A stretch of 15,974 nt of DNA from the NCBI GenBank assembly GCA_018679315.1, contig JAHHLF010000337.1, positions 1-15,974 of the forward strand, given 5' to 3'. This document shows, piece after piece, positions 5,760 through 12,056 of the stretch (its first letter is position 1; each line of letters opens with the position of its first letter). This DNA is from Bacteroidia bacterium. GTDB taxonomy: Bacteria > Bacteroidota > Bacteroidia > Flavobacteriales > Flavobacteriaceae. Position numbers and translations under genes: made by a program. Under the pieces are notes generated by a model, which worked only from the letters and a program-made list of their open reading frames with translations, had not been told where the DNA came from and made no database searches.

Positions 5760-8165
5760 TTATTTTTTTGGAACGAGCTTTATCACCATTGCTTTCACAG
5801 ATTCGACTTTCTCCCTACTATAAAATAAGGGAAAGAACTTGTCTTTAGCCCAGGTATCAAATAGATTATCATAGAAAGGACTATCAGGATCTCCCGATTG
5901 CCCCGGAGAATTAGTAAACAAAGAGCTATCAAAATCCCCGGTATCGATAATCACCCTAAAAGAAGCGCCACTGGATTGGTTGTCATTATTGCCTGTGCTC
6001 CCAACAGTAGTGCCATTGCCACCCCTGGGATGTGGTCCTACTTCAAATTTCTCCCGTGTGATTGAATCCACTGCAGCACTTATTGGATGTCTAAGTTTGA
6101 TATGCTTAAATTTTTCTTGTCCATAGTGCCAATTCGACATATCATTTCCCAACCTGACTTTTAATTTATTCACGCTTTCCTCCAGTGCTTGTAATAAAAA
6201 AGCATCTCTTTCTTTAATAGGATCGGCTCCAAATTTTCCATCAGGGAAAACCAGCCAATTGACAACTTTAGTTAATTGAAGACCACTAATAGCCCGGATC
6301 TCTTTCGGGATGACCAGAGATTCCATTTTGTCTTTTAACAGTCTTTCCCAAGTGACATATATAGCAGCTTCTTTTGAGTCGGGGTTTAATTGATGATCTT
6401 CCCATTCTACGAGCATTAACCTGGCTTTTTCTGTAAGTTCATCCTTAGCGGTTAGATTTTTTAATAGGGGACAAATAAGTCTTGCAGCTAATGAAGTATA
6501 GTCAGTTACATATTCCGCCATATCCATTACCGTATGTTTCCTGCCATTTCTCAACATTTCATCTACGCGTAGACCTCTGTATGGATCTGACCAGGAAAAT
6601 CCAATGGCATCCATATAAGGATAATTGATTGGCGTTACATTTTGATTTGCAGTTGAGAAAATGCCCGATTCAGGATTGTATACGTTCGGTTTCTTTTTGA
6701 TCTCCAAATACTTTTCCCATTCGTAGGATCCATCGCCGGGAACAGGAACCATTCCGCTAAAATTTTTACGGACGGGAGCTATGCCTACTGCTTGCCATCC
6801 GATATTTCCCTCTTTATCGGCCCATATCATATTTTCACCAGGGATATTACTATAATTACAGGCTTCTCTGAATTCTTCAAAAGTTTGAGATTGATTCATG
6901 CGCAAGCTTGCCAGATAGGGGGAGCCGCCTATTTCCAGCCAGCCACATCTCACAGCATACGCTTTGTGATTTTCGGCATCCTCATAGACTATAGGACCGT
7001 GTTTTGAATATTTTAATGGCACCTGTCTGGATCTCTGTCCTTTGACAGCTATTTCTTCATTTATGATTTCCATCTCCATCCAATCACCTTGATACTTGTA
7101 TTGATTGTGATCTTGCGGATTTGTATCATAGACATAAAGATCTTCAGCATCAGTTCGGAAGACCGTCAGGCCCCATGCGCCTATACCATTATGGCCAATG
7201 GAGATGCCCGGAATCTCTGGTTCGCCACCACCTATTACATTCCATCCCGGACCTACCAGATGCGCCATATAGCGAAGTGATGGTACTGCTTGTGTACGAT
7301 GTGGATCATTGGCCAACATTGGATATCCACTTGCCGTATGTTCGCCTGATACTGTCCAATTATTACTCCCAAAGTTGTCCAGATCATACTTATTTTCAAT
7401 TGCGTCAGATTCGGCATTCAGTTTGGCTAAGTATCTATAGCCATCCAAATCATTCCTGACATTTGCGATTATATCCTCAGGCTGGAATCTAAGAGGTCTC
7501 CTATAGGCATTATAGAGCGCTAATATGTCATCGTACAATAAGGATTGATCTATTTTAGGATCCATGGTTAGATCAGGATCTCCGGGGTGGAAATAGTTAA
7601 TCTCCTTTACTTTCTCAACACCTACTTTGGAAACCTGTCGCGAGATTGTCAATTCCTGGCCAATATTCCCAAGTAGTCCCTGGTGTCTTGATAATACAAC
7701 TTCCGGAGTCCAATGTTGTGGTTTTGTATCCAGTAATTTAAACTCTAATGGCAACTCATCCGGCTTGGAATTTATATAATCAATGTATGCATTCACACCT
7801 TCGACATAAGAAGTGATTATGGCCTTGCCATTTTCATGATAATGGCTCATCTCGTCATTTATATCTCCCCTGAACATAAATAACCGTGTCCCTATATCCC
7901 TTTTGAGCTCCTGTACCCCCAGAAGTTCTGCCACAGTTCCTGTTGCTTGTCTTCTCCAGACTTCAAACTGAAACAATCTGTCTCTTGCTGCGTTCCATCC
8001 TTGCGCAAAAAATAGATCTTCTTCAGTTTCAGCATATATATGAGGTATACCCCAGGCATCTACCAGAATTTCAACAGGTTTATCTAAGCCCTCTACCGGA
8101 TAGTCCTGTGCGCTAAGTATTACAATCCATGTAAAAGCAAGGATTAACGTATATGTGATCTTCAT
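5760..8165 (-). CDS. Secreted penicillin-acylase family Ntn hydrolase
   Basis: An 801-residue precursor of the penicillin amidase family, which hydrolyses amide bonds of beta-lactams, N-acyl-homoserine lactones or other N-acyl compounds after self-cleavage into alpha and beta chains. A signal peptide covers about residues 1-19 (MKITYTLILAFTWIVILSA). The alpha chain has RDRLFQFEVWRRQATG (61-76). NFGSNNW places the Gly266-Ser267 autocleavage site and nucleophile. Asn507 in TANQN is exactly 240 residues after Ser267, the spacing of the oxyanion Asn241 in the E. coli beta chain, with an Arg at 530 nearby. HPRGGNGTTVGS and SPGQSGDPDSPFYDNLFDTW near the end are typical. I chose ATG 8165, not the in-frame ATG at 8426, because it gives the signal peptide and avoids overlap with the membrane gene. 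The substrate is unknown. Confidence 0.9.
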   Translation of the reverse strand: MKITYTLILAFTWIVILSAQDYPVEGLDKPVEILVDAWGIPHIYAETEEDLFFAQGWNAARDRLFQFEVWRRQATGTVAELLGVQELKRDIGTRLFMFRGDINDEMSHYHENGKAIITSYVEGVNAYIDYINSKPDELPLEFKLLDTKPQHWTPEVVLSRHQGLLGNIGQELTISRQVSKVGVEKVKEINYFHPGDPDLTMDPKIDQSLLYDDILALYNAYRRPLRFQPEDIIANVRNDLDGYRYLAKLNAESDAIENKYDLDNFGSNNWTVSGEHTASGYPMLANDPHRTQAVPSLRYMAHLVGPGWNVIGGGEPEIPGISIGHNGIGAWGLTVFRTDAEDLYVYDTNPQDHNQYKYQGDWMEMEIINEEIAVKGQRSRQVPLKYSKHGPIVYEDAENHKAYAVRCGWLEIGGSPYLASLRMNQSQTFEEFREACNYSNIPGENMIWADKEGNIGWQAVGIAPVRKNFSGMVPVPGDGSYEWEKYLEIKKKPNVYNPESGIFSTANQNVTPINYPYMDAIGFSWSDPYRGLRVDEMLRNGRKHTVMDMAEYVTDYTSLAARLICPLLKNLTAKDELTEKARLMLVEWEDHQLNPDSKEAAIYVTWERLLKDKMESLVIPKEIRAISGLQLTKVVNWLVFPDGKFGADPIKERDAFLLQALEESVNKLKVRLGNDMSNWHYGQEKFKHIKLRHPISAAVDSITREKFEVGPHPRGGNGTTVGSTGNNDNQSSGASFRVIIDTGDFDSSLFTNSPGQSGDPDSPFYDNLFDTWAKDKFFPLFYSREKVESVKAMVIKLVPKK

Positions 8166-8212
8166 AAAATGTTGGTTTTTTTCTACTTCCTTGATTTTAG
8201 GTGATGTTACTT

Positions 8213-8626
8213 TTAGTGATCTCCAAGGTAAGGAATCTCCCAAAACGGCATATACTCTGTCCAACCCAGGAAAAAGGAAAAGAAGACATGAATAAATGGA
8301 GCCGATAAGAAGCTCAGGAATAGGTATAAGAAGGTTTTTTTGGTGTTCATTTTCAGAACGATAGGGGGTAAAAGCACGGTCATCAACATGGGTATGGGGT
8401 AATCGATCCACCAGGGCAAGCCCCATTGTGCGCCATATTTCCCAAATAACATACCCAGAACGACTAGTAAAAAGGAGAGAATCAGCACTCGATTTAATTG
8501 TTCTTTAAAGCGCTTTTTACCGATAACGATCCTGATAATCAATAGGAAGAGAAGGAGGGAAGCCAGGATCATAACTGGAAAATGCCAGGCGGTATTCGAA
8601 CTTAGATAGACCAGAACTAAAGTCAT
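8213..8626 (-). CDS. Small multi-pass membrane protein of unknown function
   Basis: A 137-residue very hydrophobic protein with about four predicted membrane helices: roughly residues 1-10 joined to 17-35 (HFPVMILASLLLFLLIIRIV), 45-62 (RVLILSFLLVVLGMLFG), 75-92 (YPIPMLMTVLLPPIVL) and 98-118. A basic loop GKKRFKEQ separates the first pair. I do not recognise the family and see no catalytic motif. It lies 20 nt after the DUF4287-DUF5655 gene and 47 nt before the acylase gene, consistent with one operon. No ATG, GTG or TTG occurs in frame between the previous in-frame stop and ATG 8626, although hydrophobic codons continue upstream, so the start is the best available but not certain. Confidence 0.65.
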   Translation of the reverse strand: MTLVLVYLSSNTAWHFPVMILASLLLFLLIIRIVIGKKRFKEQLNRVLILSFLLVVLGMLFGKYGAQWGLPWWIDYPIPMLMTVLLPPIVLKMNTKKTFLYLFLSFLSAPFIHVFFSFFLGWTEYMPFWEIPYLGDH

Positions 8627-8646
8627 GCTGACTAGGATGAGGGCCG

Positions 8647-9189
8647 CTATGTGGATTTGTCGTACGCCTCTTTGATCCAGGCTTTCAATTCGTCGTCAAT
8701 TTCATTGACATCATGCAATTGCACCCTATGTGTGCACATCGTACCAAAAGGACCGGAATTTTCGAGTCGGCCTGCAACCGCTTTGTCTTTTAGCTTAAAG
8801 CCCAGGTCGATCCTTGTTTTGGTTGCAGGTTTGATCAAAACAAACTGTCGTTTTCTAATAATGCTTACACTGGCCTTTTTGGGTGTAATCGTCACATCGT
8901 TTCCGAGTGACTTGACATAGTCGGTCAATTTTTGATAAATCGGGAAGAGGGCTTCCTTGCCTTTGTATTGCTCTGATACCAGGTCGACCTCAGTGGAATC
9001 CTTGTCTTTGGCAAGCGATACGATCGTATTGGCAAACCCATGGGTTACCTGATGTTCAGATTTTAGGTATTTGACGGCTTCTGAATGTTTAGCAAAGGAT
9101 TTTCCCTTTAGAATTTTCACCCATTCGTCTAAGGACTTTCCCGTTTTCTCGGGCATATTGGCGATCATTGTTTGCAGTGCTTTATCCAT
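8647..9189 (-). CDS. DUF4287-DUF5655 domain protein
   Basis: A 180-residue soluble protein with two known but uncharacterised domains. Residues about 1-62 match DUF4287 (MIANMPEKTGKSLDEWVKIL and HQVTHGFANTIVSLAKD). Residues about 68-176 match DUF5655 (KGKEALFPIYQKLTDYVKSL, then KKASVSIIRKRQFVLIKPATKTRIDLGF). The second part resembles the family of small DNA-independent 'predicted transport/phage' domains only by name; its activity is not known. No signal peptide or membrane helix is present. It is the first gene of the probable operon with the small membrane protein and the penicillin acylase. Upstream lies a 248-bp gap with a repeat element. Confidence 0.8.
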   Translation of the reverse strand: MDKALQTMIANMPEKTGKSLDEWVKILKGKSFAKHSEAVKYLKSEHQVTHGFANTIVSLAKDKDSTEVDLVSEQYKGKEALFPIYQKLTDYVKSLGNDVTITPKKASVSIIRKRQFVLIKPATKTRIDLGFKLKDKAVAGRLENSGPFGTMCTHRVQLHDVNEIDDELKAWIKEAYDKST

Positions 9190-9270
9190 AGTATTACTTA
9201 ATTGTTGCTATTTCTTTCCTGGTTTGATATAAGAATTCGGAGGAACATATCTAAGGTAGGTATTTTCTAA

Positions 9271-9291
9271 ATGACAAATGACAAATGACAA
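9271..9291. repeat. Tandem repeat, three exact 7-bp units (ATGACAA)
   Basis: ATGACAA occurs three times head to tail at 9271-9277, 9278-9284 and 9285-9291 and abuts the inverted-repeat element that starts at 9292. No gene covers it. Slippage during replication is the likely source. Confidence 0.85.
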
Positions 9292-9362
9292 ACCTGCCTG
9301 CCGGTCTCCGGCTGCCATAGCCTTGCTCCTCCGCTAAAGCTTCAGGCGGCACGCAGGCAGGT
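9292..9362. repeat. Intergenic inverted-repeat element (arms ACCTGCCTGC / GCAGGCAGGT)
   Basis: Perfect 10-bp arms ACCTGCCTGC (9292-9301) and GCAGGCAGGT (9353-9362) enclose about 50 bp with further small inversions (CCGG-TCT-CCGG at 9301-9311 and the AAGCTT core near 9338). The GC-rich block stands out from the AT-rich surroundings. It is non-coding, lies between the DinB and DUF4287 genes, and looks like a dispersed, non-autonomous repeat. The rest of the 9190-9437 gap shows no gene. Confidence 0.75.
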
Positions 9363-9437
9363 GACAGATTCCAATTCCAATCGAGGTAAATTTATTTGAA
9401 GGAGTGAGAATTGAGTCCTATTCGGCTTAGCAGAATG

Positions 9438-9884
9438 CTAGGGGAGCCGCTTTTTAACCAGGGCTATTTGCCCCATATGGTTTGCGGAATGATCTAAAAC
9501 ATGGAACCAGGCCCAATGGAAGTTCATATTTTCATCAATATCGGAAGCAAACCACGCATCGTCTTTTTCTTTTAGACCTTCCAGGGTTTTTTGTCTCACC
9601 TCATCCCAGATATCCAGGTAGTGTTGGATCGGTTTTCCTTTGAACTTTTCCCGGGATGTATCGCCTAGAGCAGCACCAACCCCCCAATAGGCAGCTTCTT
9701 CTTGTGTCCACATGCGCCCTTCCAGGGATTCTACCTGAAAATAGGCCTCTGTAGCCGCTAAATGCATGATCGTGGCGCCAATGCTATTGGCCTGCTCATC
9801 GATCAGGAAATCTGTCTGTTCCTGGGTCAGATCCTTGATCTCTCCGGTAATCTGGGCTTTAACTTCCTCCAGCATGTCTACCAT
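9438..9884 (-). CDS. DinB superfamily (YfiT-like) putative metal-dependent protein, frame-intact part
   Basis: A 148-residue helical-bundle protein of the DinB superfamily, whose members bind a divalent metal through histidines; many are thiol transferases or of unknown activity. Visible ligands are His41 in IMHLAATE and His132/His136 in DHSANHMGQIALVKKRL, the usual C-terminal HxxxHxGQ signature. ATG 9884 is the first start in the unbroken frame, but family-like codons continue upstream in the same frame (GQYKIQPKEGYSSQIGI), so this ATG is probably internal. The natural start appears to be ATG 9997 in another frame (see the next entry). If translated from 9884, the product would be cytoplasmic and would lack the first strand of the family. 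The gene stands alone between two gaps. Confidence 0.7.
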   Translation of the reverse strand: MVDMLEEVKAQITGEIKDLTQEQTDFLIDEQANSIGATIMHLAATEAYFQVESLEGRMWTQEEAAYWGVGAALGDTSREKFKGKPIQHYLDIWDEVRQKTLEGLKEKDDAWFASDIDENMNFHWAWFHVLDHSANHMGQIALVKKRLP

Positions 9885-9997
9885 AATCCCAATTTGGGAG
9901 GAGTACCCTTCTTTAGGCTGGATCTTATACTGGCCTGAAGTAAGGACAGCGGATAACAGAATAGGAAAAGGAAACTGATTCTTATGAGTGAATGCAT
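9885..9997 (-). pseudogene. Out-of-frame 5' end of the DinB gene (signal peptide plus first mature residues)
   Basis: ATG 9997 begins MHSLIRISFLFLFCYPLSLL followed by QA, a convincing Sec signal peptide, but the frame closes at a TAG near 9882. In the frame of the DinB body, codons from about 9935 to 9884 read GQYKIQPKEGYSSQIGI, a typical mature start for exported DinB proteins. Joining the two needs one extra base near 9932-9935 (ACTTCAGGC|CAG). The gene therefore carries a single-base deletion relative to an intact form, or the assembly has an error there. No slippery heptamer supports programmed frameshifting. Confidence 0.65.
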
Positions 9998-10099
9998 TTT
10001 TCAGGTATTTATGATTGTTTTAAAGATATCTAATTTAATTGGCGCCAGAAAAATGTAGTCTTAGGAGATTTTGGCCGAAGTTTTTCTTTATGACGGAAG

Positions 10100-10966
10100 C
10101 TAACTTCTATATATCGTATGCGTACCATCTCTGCTTATCTTTCGTACGCGGGTTCTATTTCTTTTTGAAAACTCCATGATCCATTGTGTGCCATCGGGTG
10201 CAATTAATCCGGCCGTGGGAGCCCAGAATGCGTTGGATTTGAAAAGCGTCGTCAATTCTCCATTAGGGCTTATCTTCTTCACTTTAGCTGCTCCATAAAC
10301 GGCTACATATAGATTCTTAATCTGATCAGACCAAATTCCAAATATGTAATGGCGATCTTCCACACCTCCGGGTAAATTTCTGGATTCTTTGAGATCATCT
10401 GATACGACAGATACATCTCCTTCCCGGGTGACTTTCTTGACAGTCAAATGATCCACTACATAAAGGTTGTTATCATGTTTAGAATAATACATCCAGCGTA
10501 TATCCGAAAAAGAATGTTCGGAAACTACGATGCGCTCACCTTCTGATGTTCGTTTTATCAAAAGCTCATGGTCACCAGTCTTTTCTGCCCAATAGGTACT
10601 ATTCTCACTATCTCTTACCAATGTGTTATCGTCGAGAAAGCCTTCAATATCTGGAATGGTTTTTTCGAATATACCATCATTACTTAGACACCACACATAG
10701 TTACCCCATTTATCTGTGGCTTCCCCTTCATACCATTCATGTTCTCCGTAAAGATTATCTTCTTCATCTATATAAAGTTCATGTGTATGCACATTTTTGA
10801 CAGCAATTGACAGTTCTCCTTTATTTGATATTTTCCATACATGCGATAAGTCTGTGTAGAATACATTACCCTTACTGTCCATAACGATTCCAATGCCCGG
10901 ATGCGCTTCAAGATCAACAGAACTGAAGATGAGGCAAAACAATAAGAAAAGTGTCAATTGTTTCAT
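10100..10966 (-). CDS. Secreted beta-propeller-like (NHL/SMP-30-type) protein
   Basis: A 288-residue protein with a Sec signal peptide (about residues 1-21, MKQLTLFLLFCLIFSSVDLEA) and then repeated short motifs of the form 'GNVFYTD..HVWKIS.KGELS', 'NNLYVVDHLTVKKVTREGDVSVV' (in parts: NNLYVVD, VKKVTREG) and 'KNLYVAVYGAAKVKKISPNG'. These alternating 'dsxGNlYv.D' and 'v.Kis.dG' strands are the blades of NHL- or SMP-30-like propellers. About five or six blades can be traced, ending with GTQWIMEFSKRNRTRVRKISRDG. A His/Glu-rich stretch at about 60-80 (HTHELYIDEEDNLYGEHEW) might bind metal. It is divergent from the GLPGLI gene and monocistronic as far as can be seen. The enzyme activity and ligand are unknown. 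Confidence 0.7.
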   Translation of the reverse strand: MKQLTLFLLFCLIFSSVDLEAHPGIGIVMDSKGNVFYTDLSHVWKISNKGELSIAVKNVHTHELYIDEEDNLYGEHEWYEGEATDKWGNYVWCLSNDGIFEKTIPDIEGFLDDNTLVRDSENSTYWAEKTGDHELLIKRTSEGERIVVSEHSFSDIRWMYYSKHDNNLYVVDHLTVKKVTREGDVSVVSDDLKESRNLPGGVEDRHYIFGIWSDQIKNLYVAVYGAAKVKKISPNGELTTLFKSNAFWAPTAGLIAPDGTQWIMEFSKRNRTRVRKISRDGTHTIYRS

Positions 10967-11135
10967 TTAACCGTTCCTATTTCATTCACGACCAAAGAAC
11001 TCGACTTGCCCGTATGATGCCGGATAAGCAGAGTTCAAAATACAAATTCCGACTACCATATCCTATCATGGTGACCTGTCGAGAGGGCAGAAGCAGGGAC
11101 AATTTCTGTTAATGTTTTAATAAGAGCATACAAAA

Positions 11136-11165
11136 TGTTTAATCTTTTGTTATATTTGTTAAACA
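11136..11165 (+). promoter_or_regulatory. Candidate promoter for the GLPGLI gene, with flanking inverted repeat
   Basis: TATATTTG at 11151-11158 matches the Bacteroidota -7 consensus TAnnTTTG. It would place transcription start near 11165, about 22 nt before the ATG at 11188. No convincing -33 TTG is present at the expected distance. TGTTTAA (11136-11142) and TTAAACA (11159-11165) form an exact 7-bp inverted repeat with the -7 element between the arms, a plausible operator. The rest of the 221-bp divergent region (10967-11187) shows no other feature that I recognise. Confidence 0.5.
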
Positions 11166-11187
11166 ATATTAACTTAGACCATTACCG

Positions 11188-12012
11188 ATGAAAGCTATCC
11201 TCTTTAAATTCAGTACGCTAGTATTATTACTACTTTTTTCTTACAAGCCCGCCGTTCAGGAATTCCAGGGACAGGCATTTTATGTTTCAAAAGCCACTAT
11301 GGAGCTAGGTAACTGGGGTGCCCGGCTAAGTGAAGCGCAGAAAAAGCAAGTACAAGCCAGGCTTAAAAACCGACTGGAAAAAACCTATGTACTGAATTTT
11401 AATAAGGAGGAGTCATTTTTTGAGGAAGAGGATAAATTAGACGCCATGTCGGGTGCCACGGATTCCTGGGGCAGCAACTTTTCGCGGGGGGATCAATACA
11501 AAAATGTGAAAGAAAACGCCTTGGTTCAAAGCCAGGAATTTTATGGGAAGCAGTTTTTGGTTAAAGACGAACTCCAGCCTTTTGAGTGGATTATGGGTAC
11601 CGAGTCCAAGCAGATCGGGCAATATATGTGTTTCAAAGCAACGGCTTCCGTACCAACTGCCGAATTGCAGTGGTATAACTTTTCCTGGGGTGAACTGCGA
11701 GCCGCTACCCCAGATGATGCCGATTCTTCCGAACCGGAGATCCCAATGACCAATATAGAAGCGTGGTATTCACCTCAAATTCCGGTAGCACATGGCCCGG
11801 GGGAATATTGGGGGCTTCCCGGTCTTATCCTGGAAGTAAGCGCAGGTAATACGACGATGCTATGCGCTAAAATTGTGATGAATCCCGATACAAGGCTAAA
11901 AATTGAGGCGCCTGAGAAGGGGAAAGAAATTACAAAAAGTGACTACAAAGCGACCATTACTGACAAAATGCGCGAGATGAGAGACAACCGGGGCAGACGA
12001 CGCAGCCGATAA
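11188..12012 (+). CDS. GLPGLI family protein
   Basis: A 274-residue exported protein of the Bacteroidota-specific GLPGLI family. It has a signal peptide (about residues 1-20, MKAILFKFSTLVLLLLFSYK). The diagnostic AWYSPQIPVAHGPGEYWGLPGLILEV region covers residues 192-217, with the name-giving GLPGLI exactly at 209-214, followed by NTTMLCAKI. The C-terminus is basic (DNRGRRRSR). The family has no proven biochemical role but is often encoded beside an outer-membrane receptor, as here: the receptor start lies 44 nt downstream and the two are surely co-transcribed. A periplasmic partner of the receptor is the likely inference. The ATG at 11188 follows AACTTAGACCATTACCG, with no strong Shine-Dalgarno. 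Confidence 0.92.
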   Translation: MKAILFKFSTLVLLLLFSYKPAVQEFQGQAFYVSKATMELGNWGARLSEAQKKQVQARLKNRLEKTYVLNFNKEESFFEEEDKLDAMSGATDSWGSNFSRGDQYKNVKENALVQSQEFYGKQFLVKDELQPFEWIMGTESKQIGQYMCFKATASVPTAELQWYNFSWGELRAATPDDADSSEPEIPMTNIEAWYSPQIPVAHGPGEYWGLPGLILEVSAGNTTMLCAKIVMNPDTRLKIEAPEKGKEITKSDYKATITDKMREMRDNRGRRRSR

Positions 12013-12056
12013 GCTCTCTATAAATCATGCGCCCTTTACTCAGGTACCCAACATCC

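Noticed and set aside
6792..7459. Several plus-strand reading frames of 60-110 codons antisense to the acylase gene
   Set aside because: They are shadows of a long, well-supported coding region and show no family resemblance or start signals.
8166..8426. In-frame N-terminal extension of the acylase to an upstream ATG at 8426
   Set aside because: It would bury a perfect signal peptide inside the protein and overlap the membrane-protein gene in another frame; ATG 8165 is the better start.
9932..9935. Programmed -1 frameshift in the DinB gene
   Set aside because: The sequence at the junction (TTCAGGCCAGTA) contains no slippery heptamer and no obvious downstream stem; a simple deletion or sequence error is more likely.
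12027..12056. Earlier in-frame ATG for the outer-membrane receptor
   Set aside because: It adds ten residues with no signal-peptide character ahead of a typical signal peptide beginning at 12057.
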